A stretch of 32,535 nt of DNA from Clostridia bacterium. Its GTDB lineage: Bacteria > Bacillota_A > Clostridia > Christensenellales > Borkfalkiaceae. Numbering within the stretch: the stretch's first letter is position 1; each line of letters opens with the position of its first letter. The position numbers were made by a program, and so were the translations under genes. The DNA lies in the NCBI GenBank assembly GCA_003979335.1, contig RYWC01000001.1:979-33513 (forward strand). The letters run 5' to 3'. The notes below the pieces were generated by a model. The model made no database searches. It saw only the letters and a program-made list of their open reading frames with translations, and was not told the origin of the DNA. Shown one piece after another: positions 1 through 6,640 of this stretch.

Positions 1-795
1 CTTGAAAAGGAAAGATACGATTACGCCGATTTGGAGCATATGGTAAAACTTCTGCGCGCGCCCGGCGGTTGTCCTTGGGATAGAGCGCAGACCTCGGAAA
101 GCATAAAGGGCAATATGATTGAGGAGGCGTACGAGCTTGCCGACGCGATAGAGCGCGACGATGCCGACGGAATGGAAGAGGAGACGGGCGACGTGTTGTT
201 GCAAGCGGCTTTCCACTCTGTTTTACAGGAAGAGAGGGGGGAGTTTACAGGCGGCGACGCATTGACGCGCATAGTTAAAAAACTAATTTTCCGTCACTCG
301 CATATTTTCGGAGGAGATAAAGCGGCGAGCGAGAGCGAGGCTTTGGGCGTTTGGGAAAACAATAAACGCAAGGAAAAGGGGCAGGACAGTTACACTCAGA
401 CGGTAGTTGCCGTGCCTAAGAATATGCCTGCTTGTATGCGCGCGCAGAAAGTCGGTAAAAGGTCGGCAAAGTGCGGTATGGACTTTTTGTCCCCCGTATC
501 GGCTTCCGAAAAACTTGCGGAAGAAGTAGGGGAACTTCTTGACGCGTGCATAAAGGGTGACAAGGACGAAATTTTCGAAGAGGCTGGCGACGTGCTGTTT
601 TCGGCGGTGAACACCTGCCGCCTTGCAGGCGCGGACTGCGAAGAGGCTTTACACGCGGCGACGGACAAGTTCATAAAAAGGTTTGCGGCGTTTGAAAAAC
701 TTGCGGCGGAAAGCGGCGAAAAGATTGATGAAATGGACCCCTCGCGTTGGGATTATTATTGGATGCTTGCGAAAAATGCAGTTAAAGAAAATTAA
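1..795 (+). CDS. mazG: MazG nucleoside triphosphate pyrophosphohydrolase (5' end outside the window)
   Basis: MazG hydrolyses NTPs and dNTPs to the monophosphate and pyrophosphate, cleaning the nucleotide pool. The reading frame is open from base 1. The residues before the first possible start (TTG at 31) already look like the family N-terminus that leads into the conserved LRAPGGCPWDRAQT stretch, so the gene probably begins upstream and 264 residues are visible. Two MazG domains are seen, each with the metal-binding acidic pattern: EEAYEL...EEETGDVL from about residue 41 and EEVGELLD...EEAGDVLF from about residue 174. That is the normal double-domain form. The stop overlaps the start of the dihydrouridine synthase gene by 20 bases, so the two are probably co-transcribed. 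Identification is firm; only the true start is unknown. Confidence 0.93.
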   Translation, partial: LEKERYDYADLEHMVKLLRAPGGCPWDRAQTSESIKGNMIEEAYELADAIERDDADGMEEETGDVLLQAAFHSVLQEERGEFTGGDALTRIVKKLIFRHSHIFGGDKAASESEALGVWENNKRKEKGQDSYTQTVVAVPKNMPACMRAQKVGKRSAKCGMDFLSPVSASEKLAEEVGELLDACIKGDKDEIFEEAGDVLFSAVNTCRLAGADCEEALHAATDKFIKRFAAFEKLAAESGEKIDEMDPSRWDYYWMLAKNAVKEN

Positions 796-1720
796 GATAG
801 GAAAATTACATACCGAAAACAATATTTTTTGCGCGCCGCTTGCAGGCTATACCAACGCGCCTTTCCGCGATATGTGCCGCGCATTCGGCGCAGGGCTTAC
901 TTTTACTGAAATGGTCAGCGCGAAAGGGCTTTGCTACGGTAGCGAAAAGACAGAACAGCTTCTTTACGTTTCGCCCGATTACAGCGGTATAAAGGCGTGC
1001 CAGATTTTCGGTAAAGAGCCGTACTATATGCGCAAGGCTTGCGAAAGCAAGGCTTTGGAACCGTTTGATTTGGTCGATATAAATATGGGCTGTCCCGTGC
1101 CGAAAATTTATAAAAACGGAGAGGGAAGCGCGCTTCTGAACGATTTACATCTTGCCTCCGAAATTATAAAAGAGTGCAAAAAAAGCGGCAAATACGTTTC
1201 TGTTAAATTCCGGATTGGGGTGGACGGTGAGCATATTGTTTCGCGCGACTTTGCAACGGCTTGCGAGGACGCAGGCGCGGATATGATAACCGTGCATGGC
1301 AGAACGCGCGATAAAATCTATTCGGGCGAAGTAAATTCCGAAGAAATAGCAAAGGCGAAAAAAGCCGTAAAAATTCCCGTTATTGCCAACGGCGGAATTT
1401 TTTCTGCCGAAGACGCCGAAAAGCTTATAAACGAAACGGGCGCCGACGGGGTGGCGGTTGCGCGCGGCGCAATGTACCGCCCCTGGCTGTTTGCCGAGAT
1501 TACGGGTTCCGCCTTTGGGGACTTAAAAAAAGCCGTTTTAAAACAACTTGAAGACACGCAGAAAATTTACGGAGAAAGATTTGCCTGCGTTTTTATGCGC
1601 AAGATGATAGGGTTTTATCTGAAAGGCACGCATGATGCGGCTGCAATGCGCGAGAGGCTGTTCAAAGCCGCAACTTTAAAAGAAGTAAAAGAAATATTGC
1701 AAACTGTCTGCTTTTTATAA
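776..1720 (+). CDS. dus: tRNA-dihydrouridine synthase (DusB-like)
   Basis: This flavoenzyme reduces uridines in the tRNA D-loop to dihydrouridine using NADPH. The protein is a FMN-binding TIM barrel: APLAGYTNAPFRDMCRAFGA near the start, NMGCPVPKI with the catalytic Cys at about residue 106, then the HGRTRDKIYSG and IPVIANGGIFS signatures that bind the flavin phosphate. I place the start at the ATG at 776, which gives 314 residues and begins MQLKKIKIG just before the barrel. A longer frame reaching back to 683 would lie inside mazG and add unrelated basic sequence. The 20-base overlap with mazG suggests translational coupling, since the Shine-Dalgarno signal is weak. The DusB subgroup is likely but not certain. 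Confidence 0.93.
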   Translation: MQLKKIKIGKLHTENNIFCAPLAGYTNAPFRDMCRAFGAGLTFTEMVSAKGLCYGSEKTEQLLYVSPDYSGIKACQIFGKEPYYMRKACESKALEPFDLVDINMGCPVPKIYKNGEGSALLNDLHLASEIIKECKKSGKYVSVKFRIGVDGEHIVSRDFATACEDAGADMITVHGRTRDKIYSGEVNSEEIAKAKKAVKIPVIANGGIFSAEDAEKLINETGADGVAVARGAMYRPWLFAEITGSAFGDLKKAVLKQLEDTQKIYGERFACVFMRKMIGFYLKGTHDAAAMRERLFKAATLKEVKEILQTVCFL

Positions 1721-1740
1721 AAAATATGCTGAAAATTTTA

Positions 1741-1774
1741 CCGACGCAATTCGACAAATTGCGTCGGCTTTTTT
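1741..1774 (+). terminator. Intrinsic terminator after dus
   Basis: An 11-bp perfect stem (1741-1751 with 1757-1767) with a 5-base loop is followed by a run of six T. The loop contains the heptamer TTCGACA discussed under spoIIGA. Confidence 0.9.
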
Positions 1775-1804
1775 ATATTTTCGACAGCGGCGTTATGTTA
1801 ATAT
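1750..1804 (+). promoter_or_regulatory. Candidate Spo0A-controlled promoter of spoIIGA with two 0A boxes
   Basis: The heptamer TTCGACA, which is the reverse complement of the 0A box TGTCGAA, occurs exactly at 1750-1756 and again at 1780-1786. The two are 30 bases apart, close to three helical turns. A -10-like TAATAT lies at 1799-1804 with no recognisable -35. This resembles the Bacillus spoIIG promoter, where phosphorylated Spo0A binds boxes overlapping a poor -35 region. The boxes are seen in the sequence; Spo0A control is inferred from them and from the gene downstream. Confidence 0.6.
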
Positions 1805-1814
1805 ACCTTTTGCA

Positions 1815-2609
1815 ATGCAGGTATATGTTGAACTTGCCGTTATAGAAAATTTCTGTATGGACTTTACTCTTCTGTATTCGGCGAAGATTGCAGTTAAAAA
1901 CCCCGCGCGCGTGCGGCGCGTTGCGCTCGGCGCGGCTTTGGGCGCGGCTTTCGCCACAGTCTTTCCTCTGTTCGGGTTAAGCGCCGTGTGGTCCGCTGTC
2001 GTCAAAGTTGCTTCGGGGCTGTTGATATGTCTTACTTCGGGCAGGTTCAAAGGAATAAAAAGTTATTTGAAGTTCGCGTTTGCGTTCCTTGTGTTCACGG
2101 CTATTCTCGGCGGCGCGCTCATAGGTATTTTTTCTTTGACGGGTCTTGACTATTCCGCAGGGCAGGGCTATATGCTTTCTTCGGTGCCGATAGGCATACC
2201 GCTGTTCTGCGCGTTGCTTCTTATAATAGGCGCAAGAAAACTTGCCGCAAGATTGCAGAAAAACAGAAAAGACACAGTTACGGTAAGGATATTTTCCGAC
2301 GGGTCGCAAGCCGAAGTCAAAGGCTTTTTCGACAGCGGAAATAAAGTTTATTCGAAAGGCGCGCCCGTCAGCATATTGCCCGAAGAGGTGGCAAAAAAAC
2401 TTATCGATGAAAACCGTATAAAAGACGGCGTAAAAATACATACTGTTGCAGGGAGTAAAACTATCAAAATTTTCACTGCGGACAGGGTTGAAATTGACAC
2501 GGGCGAAAGGACGGACGTGGTAAGGGGCGTAAGCTTCGGCATAAGTCCGCAAAGGATTGAAAAAGCCGTTTTGCACTGCGACTTGTTAGAGGATATAAAA
2601 ATTCATTGA
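1815..2609 (+). CDS. spoIIGA: Sigma-E processing peptidase SpoIIGA
   Basis: SpoIIGA is the membrane aspartic protease that cuts pro-sigma-E in the mother cell after a signal from the forespore. The first half (about residues 1-140) holds hydrophobic membrane segments. The soluble second half carries the protease signature GFFDSGN with the catalytic Asp at about residue 173, and ends with the family-typical CDLLEDI. At 264 residues it is shorter than the roughly 309-residue Bacillus protein. The start is set by MQVYVE, the usual N-terminus of the family, even though no Shine-Dalgarno sequence precedes it. The gene lies 10 bases upstream of sigE, its substrate, which is the classical arrangement. 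Identification is firm. Confidence 0.93.
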   Translation: MQVYVELAVIENFCMDFTLLYSAKIAVKNPARVRRVALGAALGAAFATVFPLFGLSAVWSAVVKVASGLLICLTSGRFKGIKSYLKFAFAFLVFTAILGGALIGIFSLTGLDYSAGQGYMLSSVPIGIPLFCALLLIIGARKLAARLQKNRKDTVTVRIFSDGSQAEVKGFFDSGNKVYSKGAPVSILPEEVAKKLIDENRIKDGVKIHTVAGSKTIKIFTADRVEIDTGERTDVVRGVSFGISPQRIEKAVLHCDLLEDIKIH

Positions 2610-2619
2610 AGAGGTTTGT

Positions 2620-3318
2620 ATGTTTGAAAAGATAAAAAGACTGCTTGCCGCGATTTTCGGCAACAATTCGTTAGATTACATATGCGGAACGGAAGCGCTT
2701 CCTCTGCCGCTGTCACAGGAGGAGGAAAGCGACAAAATAAGCCTTTTGGAGAGCGGTGACGAAAGGGCGAAGGCCGAGCTTGTCGAACACAATCTCAGGC
2801 TTGTAGTGTACATAGCAAAGAAGTTCGAGGGTACGGGCGCGGACGGCGACGACCTTGTTTCCGTAGGCACAATCGGACTTATCAAAGCTATAAATTCTTT
2901 CAAATCTGATAAAAACATCAAGCTTGCGACTTACGCTTCGCGGTGCATAGAAAACGAAATCCTTATGTATCTGCGCAGAATGTCAAGATTGAAACAGGAA
3001 GTAAGCTTCGACGAGCCTCTTAATACGGACTGGGAGGGGAACGAACTTCTTCTTTCCGACGTTATGGGTACGGATGCGGACGCGGTTTATTCGGATGTGG
3101 AAGGCGGCGTGGAAAGGGAGCTTTTAAAGGCGTCGTTAGACAAACTTTCACAGCGCGAACAGCGGATTATGAAAATGCGCTTCGGGCTTGACGGCGGCGA
3201 CGGTATGACCCAGAAAGACGTTGCGGATAAGCTGGGGATTTCCCAAAGTTATATTTCAAGACTTGAAAAAAAGATAATTTCAAAACTAAAAAAAGACATA
3301 TCGAGACATATCAATTAA
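2620..3318 (+). CDS. sigE: Sporulation sigma factor SigE (pro-form)
   Basis: This is the RNA polymerase sigma factor of the early mother cell. Region 2 (HNLRLVVYIAKKFEG, GTIGLIKAINSF, KLATYASRCIENEILMYLRR) and region 4 (TQKDVADKLGISQSYISRLE) are close to Bacillus SigE. The amphipathic N-terminus MFEKIKRLLAAIFGNNSLD precedes YICGTEALP. By alignment with the known Bacillus cleavage before YIGGSEALP, the pro-sequence would be about 19 residues, some eight shorter than in Bacillus. A good ribosome binding site (GAAGAGG) lies in the 10-base gap after spoIIGA, so the two form an operon. Total length is 232 residues. Confidence 0.96.
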   Translation: MFEKIKRLLAAIFGNNSLDYICGTEALPLPLSQEEESDKISLLESGDERAKAELVEHNLRLVVYIAKKFEGTGADGDDLVSVGTIGLIKAINSFKSDKNIKLATYASRCIENEILMYLRRMSRLKQEVSFDEPLNTDWEGNELLLSDVMGTDADAVYSDVEGGVERELLKASLDKLSQREQRIMKMRFGLDGGDGMTQKDVADKLGISQSYISRLEKKIISKLKKDISRHIN

Positions 3319-3381
3319 TATTGTTTTAAACTGCCCCAAGTTTTTAAACGCTTTCTGTACATAATAAAGGAGGTTTATATT

Positions 3382-4152
3382 ATGTTGCAGAAAGTCGTTA
3401 TATGCGGCGTGGATACGTCGGGACTGCCTCTGCTTTCGGCAAAGGAGCAGGAAGAACTTATGGTAAAATTGAAAGCAGGCGACGAAGCCGCGAGGGAGAG
3501 GTTCATCGTAGGCAATATGCGCCTTGTGCTGTCGCTTGTCAGAAGGTTCTGGGCTAAAAAGGCAAATGCGGACGACGTTTTTCAGGCAGGTTGCGTAGGG
3601 CTTATCAAGGCGATTGATAACTTTGATTTATCCGTCGGGGTTAAATTTTCGACTTACGCCGTGCCTATGATATTGGGTGAAATAAAAAGATATTTGAGGG
3701 ACGGAAACAGTTTGCGCGTATCAAGGAGCATACGCGACACTGCATATCAGATTTTAAAGGTAAGGGAAAAGCTGGAAGTAGACGACGAAGACGTGACATA
3801 TGACAAAATAGCAAAGGAAATGAATGTGGCGGTATCGGAAGTTGCTTACGCTTTGGACGCGATTTCAGACCCCGTTTCCTTGTACGAACCCGTTTACAAC
3901 AAGTCGGGCGATACCTTGCTTTTAATGGACCAGATATTCGACGAAAAGAACAACGACGAGGTCTGGACGGAGAAAGCGGCTTTGTACGAAGCGATTGCAA
4001 GGCTTGAAGGCAGGGAAAAGAAGATACTTTTCCTCAGATATTTCGAGGGCAAGACCCAGACGGAAATATCGAAGGAAGTGGGCATATCGCAGGCGCAGGT
4101 TTCGCGCCTTGAAAAAACGGCTTTGAAACAGATAAAAGCCTGCATATCATAA
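3382..4152 (+). CDS. sigG: Late forespore sigma factor SigG
   Basis: SigG drives late forespore transcription. The N-terminal CGVDTSGLPLLS motif, which in Bacillus is the part bound by regulators of SigG, is present. It is followed by NMRLVLSLVRRF, the region 2 block SVGVKFSTYAVPMILGEIKR, region 3 with LRVSRSIRDTAY, and region 4 ending GISQAQVSRLEKTALKQI. These separate it from SigF. The length of 256 residues is normal. It lies 63 bases after sigE behind a strong AAAGGAGG site. In Bacillus sigG is read both from the spoIIG promoter and from its own SigF/SigG promoter. A CATAATA element at 3360-3366 could be the -10 of such a promoter, but I see no convincing -35. Confidence 0.95.
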   Translation: MLQKVVICGVDTSGLPLLSAKEQEELMVKLKAGDEAARERFIVGNMRLVLSLVRRFWAKKANADDVFQAGCVGLIKAIDNFDLSVGVKFSTYAVPMILGEIKRYLRDGNSLRVSRSIRDTAYQILKVREKLEVDDEDVTYDKIAKEMNVAVSEVAYALDAISDPVSLYEPVYNKSGDTLLLMDQIFDEKNNDEVWTEKAALYEAIARLEGREKKILFLRYFEGKTQTEISKEVGISQAQVSRLEKTALKQIKACIS

Positions 4153-4164
4153 AAAACTTTACAG

Positions 4165-4188
4165 CGCGCCTTAACGGCGCGTTTTTTT
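4165..4188 (+). terminator. Intrinsic terminator after sigG
   Basis: A 6-bp GC stem (CGCGCC at 4165-4170 with GGCGCG at 4176-4181) and a 5-base loop are followed by seven T. Confidence 0.88.
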
Positions 4189-4220
4189 GTGCCGAAAATT
4201 AAAAAAACAGTATAAAAAAC

Positions 4221-4266
4221 TTGACGGAGCGTACAATAGTATGTATAATTATCTAAAAAATTTTAG
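4221..4266 (+). promoter_or_regulatory. Sigma-A promoter of the marR–degV operon with a possible operator
   Basis: TTGACG at 4221-4226 and TATAAT at 4244-4249 are separated by 17 bases. Just downstream, at the expected transcription start, is the inverted repeat CTAAAA-AA-TTTTAG (4253-4266). It is well placed for repression by the MarR protein encoded next; that role is inferred. Confidence 0.8.
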
Positions 4267-4285
4267 GTAAATAAATTAAATAAAT

Positions 4286-4726
4286 ATGGACATTGAAAAG
4301 AATTTTGAAAAAATTTACCGCAATTTCAGGTTGCATCTTTACAAGTATATTTTTGAGGCTTTGGGCGAAAGAGAGGGGTCTTTGACCGTTACCGAATTTT
4401 TCGCCGTGGAAACGATAGGGCTTATGGACAACCCCACCGTTACGGAGTTTGCCGAGTGTCTTTCGATAACTTCGTCTCACGCCGCATATAAGGTGCGCCA
4501 GCTTGCAGAAAAAGGATATGTAAGAAAAATACCCACGGAAGACGGCAGGGTATTTAAGCTTGAAGTGACTGAAAAATTCACCAGATACTACCACGGCGAC
4601 AACGCCTACGGAAGATATATTTTTGATATTTTAAAACAAAAGATGTCGCAGGAAGAGCTTGAACAGACGGACAGGCTTTTCAAAAAATTTGTGGCGGCGA
4701 TAGAAAAAGGAGATTATAATGATTAA
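4286..4726 (+). CDS. MarR-family transcriptional regulator
   Basis: This is a small dimeric winged-helix regulator of 146 residues. A first helical segment (about residues 1-30) is followed by the winged helix: PTVTEFAECLSITSSHAAYKVRQLAEKGYVRKIPTEDGR at about 50-90 is the recognition and wing region. The C-terminal helix (DILKQKMSQEELEQTDRLFKKF) would form the dimer interface. The stop overlaps the degV start by 8 bases, which signals co-transcription and coupled translation. This suggests the pair senses or adjusts fatty-acid supply. The ligand and target genes cannot be read from the sequence. An inverted repeat between promoter and gene suggests autoregulation. Confidence 0.88.
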   Translation: MDIEKNFEKIYRNFRLHLYKYIFEALGEREGSLTVTEFFAVETIGLMDNPTVTEFAECLSITSSHAAYKVRQLAEKGYVRKIPTEDGRVFKLEVTEKFTRYYHGDNAYGRYIFDILKQKMSQEELEQTDRLFKKFVAAIEKGDYND

Positions 4727-5534
4727 AATTATTACAGACAGTTCGAGCAATTTCACGCGCGAAGAGGCGGAAAGTCTCGGCATACGGTTGATGCCCCTTA
4801 CAATAAATTTCGGTACGGAAGAGTACAGGGACGGCATTGACATAGACTGCGACGGATTTTATAAAAAACTTAAAGAGTGCAGTGAATTTCCGCACACTTC
4901 GCAGTTGACGGAAGAACAGGTTGAAGAGGCGGTTAAAGCCGCATTGGAAGAGGCGGACGAAGTGCTTATTCTGCCTCTTGCCTCCGTTTTAAGCGGTTCT
5001 TACGAAAGATGCAAGGCGGTTGCGGACAGGTACGATAACGTTTACGCCTACGACACAAAGTGCACTACCGTTATGCTGAAACTCTGCGTTGCGGAAGCGT
5101 TGAAAATGGCTGACAAAAGCGCGGCGGAAGTCATAACAATGCTTGAAAATCTGCGCCCCAAACTCAAACTTTTTGCCGTACTCGACACATTGGAAAATCT
5201 TAAACGGGGCGGCAGGCTTTCCAAGGCTTCGGCAATCATAGGTTCGGTTCTTAAAATAAAACCAGTAATAACTTTCGGCGCGGACGGCAGCGTGGAAATG
5301 GTTTCGAAGCAATTCGGCATAAACAAAGGTATCGCTTATATCGCGGACGCCGTGGATAAAAGCAAAATCGATTATACAAAACCCGTGTTTCTCGTTTACA
5401 CTGAAAACGACAAAAACGCCGAAACGCTTATTTCAAAACTCGGCATTGGATACAGTGAAAAATCAAACATTTGCCCCGTTATCGGCACGCACATAGGAAG
5501 CGAAGCGGCCGGTATAGTTTACGCCGAAAAGTAA
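4719..5534 (+). CDS. DegV/FakB-family fatty-acid-binding protein
   Basis: DegV-family proteins hold one fatty acid in a closed cavity. Some (FakB) present it to a fatty acid kinase. Seen here are the N-terminal IITDSSSN motif, HTSQLT at about residues 60-65, LASVLSGSYE at about 87-96, and the second-domain signature LENLKRGGRLSKASAIIGSVLKIKPVI. The final HIGSEAAGIVYAEK stretch is also typical. The length of 271 residues is slightly short but complete. AAAGGAG sits just upstream of the ATG inside the end of the marR gene. Whether it works with a FakA kinase cannot be judged, because none is encoded in the window. It may have a different lipid ligand. Confidence 0.93.
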   Translation: MIKIITDSSSNFTREEAESLGIRLMPLTINFGTEEYRDGIDIDCDGFYKKLKECSEFPHTSQLTEEQVEEAVKAALEEADEVLILPLASVLSGSYERCKAVADRYDNVYAYDTKCTTVMLKLCVAEALKMADKSAAEVITMLENLRPKLKLFAVLDTLENLKRGGRLSKASAIIGSVLKIKPVITFGADGSVEMVSKQFGINKGIAYIADAVDKSKIDYTKPVFLVYTENDKNAETLISKLGIGYSEKSNICPVIGTHIGSEAAGIVYAEK

Positions 5535-5542
5535 AATTAAAT

Positions 5543-5574
5543 AAAAAGCGGACGGAAACCCGTCCGCTTTTTTT
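5543..5574 (+). terminator. Intrinsic terminator after degV
   Basis: A 13-bp stem (5543-5555 with 5560-5572) whose core is GCGGACGG/CCGTCCGC has a 4-base loop and ends in a seven-T run. Confidence 0.92.
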
Positions 5575-5579
5575 ATGTC

Positions 5580-5617
5580 TTTATAAAAATAACGGGTACG
5601 AAATTTTTCGTACCCGT
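5580..5617 (-). terminator. Terminator of the minus-strand RNA
   Basis: A perfect inverted repeat of ACGGGTACGAAA (5592-5603 with 5606-5617) is followed on the minus strand by TTATTTTTAT. On the plus strand the same hairpin has no T-run, which sets the direction. Confidence 0.72.
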
Positions 5618-5941
5618 ATATTTCTAAGGCGCAACAGATTGGGTTAAGGCCTAATAAAAGCAGGGGCATTAAATAGATAAGCTTTGCCGTGTGCTTCTTA
5701 GGAGGGGTGTATTCTTGCGAATACGGCGCCTTGAAATACCCGTTATTTACGTTTTAAAAAACATTCTTTCAAATTTTCAGTCGTAAAATATTGTTTTAAG
5801 GCGCGGTGGCATTCTTTGCTTTTAAAAGCTGTATGCAAGTTTTTGTCGTTTGGGAAATGAATACGGCTTTTGCCATCATTCCCGACGTATTCTTTTGTTC
5901 CATAAGTCAATAATCTTTATAAATTGTCCCCTTGGTAGACT
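5580..5941 (-). ncRNA. Candidate structured non-coding RNA of about 360 nt, family not recognised
   Basis: On the minus strand a strong promoter (TTGACT, 17 bases, TATAAT) predicts a start near 5941, and a hairpin with a U-rich tail ends near 5580. No convincing gene lies between them. Several helices can be read directly. A 5' hairpin at 5845-5886 has GUCG/CGAC at its base, a GGGAA/UUCCC middle and a GGC-AAAA-GCC tip. A long closing stem pairs 5726-5738 with 5619-5632. Inside it are a GUAUUC-GCAA-GAAUAC hairpin (5709-5724) and an arm pairing 5692-5702 with 5650-5662. A second GCGCCUU copy (5798-5804) could compete for the closing stem. I checked from memory against tmRNA, RNase P, SRP and 6S RNA signatures and found no match. 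Function unknown. Confidence 0.6.
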
Positions 5942-5993
5942 AGGTCTATTATATGCCTAACTCTTGCCAAAGTCAAGTAATTTCGGCAAGAGT
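5924..5993. promoter_or_regulatory. Bidirectional promoter with a shared -10 element and two inverted repeats
   Basis: Minus strand: TTGACT (5976-5971), 17 bases, TATAAT (5953-5948). Plus strand: TTGTCC (5924-5929), 17 bases, TATTAT (5947-5952). The two -10 elements overlap base for base in the symmetric TATTATA. Two palindromes overlie the site. TAGAC-TAG-GTCTA (5936-5948) covers the leftward start point and the rightward spacer. ACTCTTGCC (5960-5968) pairs with GGCAAGAGT (5985-5993) and flanks the leftward -35. The second repeat would also form a hairpin at the 5' end of the rightward mRNA. The regulator gene at 6025 is an obvious candidate to bind here. Confidence 0.7.
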
Positions 5994-6024
5994 CAGCCAT
6001 AATTAAACAATAAGGAGATAACTT

Positions 6025-6477
6025 ATGGATGTTGCTTTGAATTTCGGCGAAAACATTTCAGCGTTGATTTTCGACAGGGGAATGAACGTTGAAAGATTTT
6101 CAAAAGAAGTTAATATAGACAGTTCGGTTATTTACAAGTATCAGCGCAGACAAAGTTTACCTTCCTTGACGAACTTTATAGTAATTGCCGATTATTTCGG
6201 CTGTTCAGCCGACGGTTTGCTTGGGAATCTGTCGGACTATCCTAACGGCGGTTTTAAACCTGCGAAAAATTTTTCGGAAAGACTTAACCAATTGCTTGAA
6301 GAAAAAGGGATAAAACGTTACGGTTTAAGAAAAAAGGCTAAGGAAAAAGGTTACTCGTTTGCCAAGCAAAGCCTTGACGATTGGGTTCACGGAACACGGA
6401 TACCGTCTGTTATCAATGCCGTCGCTCTGGCGGAATGTTTGGATGTTTCCCTTGATTATCTCTTGGGCAGAGAGTGA
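6025..6477 (+). CDS. Transcriptional regulator with two Cro/C1-type helix-turn-helix domains
   Basis: The 150-residue protein contains two tandem XRE-type domains. The first, about residues 7-66, has the pattern RFSKEVNIDSSVIYKYQRRQSLPSLTNFIVIADYFGCSADGLLG. The second, about residues 83-149, has LRKKAKEKGYSFAKQSLDDWVHGTRIPSVINAVALAECLDVSLDYLLGR. Two DNA-binding domains in one chain suit recognition of a long or bipartite operator. The start is fixed by a good TAAGGAG site. The gene stands alone and diverges from the putative RNA at 5580-5941, with which it shares a promoter, so it probably controls itself and that RNA. I see no sensor or protease domain, and the regulon is unknown. Confidence 0.88.
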   Translation: MDVALNFGENISALIFDRGMNVERFSKEVNIDSSVIYKYQRRQSLPSLTNFIVIADYFGCSADGLLGNLSDYPNGGFKPAKNFSERLNQLLEEKGIKRYGLRKKAKEKGYSFAKQSLDDWVHGTRIPSVINAVALAECLDVSLDYLLGRE

Positions 6478-6581
6478 AGAATTAATAATTAATTAAAAGT
6501 TATAGCGTTTCATACGTCTTTGTACTGTTTTTAAAGCGCAGAACTTTTTGCGGAGTTTCACTGTTTCCGCAGTTAAATAAT

Positions 6582-6606
6582 AAAGTAAAAAACGGTTTAC
6601 TTTTTA
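6582..6606 (+). terminator. AT-rich terminator after the double-HTH regulator
   Basis: The stem AAAGTAAA/TTTACTTT (6582-6589 with 6596-6603) has a 6-base loop and runs into a short T stretch. It is weak because the stem is almost all A-T pairs. Confidence 0.5.
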
Positions 6607-6624
6607 CTTGCCGCCGTCTATAAT
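6596..6624 (+). promoter_or_regulatory. Promoter of the CvpA-like gene
   Basis: TTTACT (6596-6601), 17 bases, TATAAT (6619-6624). The -35 overlaps the 3' arm of the preceding terminator. Confidence 0.6.
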
Positions 6625-6640
6625 TATAAAGAGGTATTTT

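Noticed and set aside
1977..2576. A 199-codon open frame on the minus strand inside spoIIGA
   Set aside because: It lies opposite a clearly recognised gene, is rich in His/Arg/Tyr as expected from reading a codon-biased gene backwards, and has no ribosome site.
4719..5534. DegV as part of a complete fatty acid kinase system here
   Set aside because: No FakA-like kinase gene is present in the window; the neighbour is a MarR regulator only.
5580..5941. tmRNA, RNase P RNA, SRP RNA or 6S RNA as the identity of the candidate RNA
   Set aside because: I found no tRNA-like acceptor/T-arm with GGTTCGAATCC, no GAGGAAAGTCC or ACAGAA core, no SRP S-domain loop, and no clear 6S open-complex mimic. 6S is the hardest to exclude by eye.
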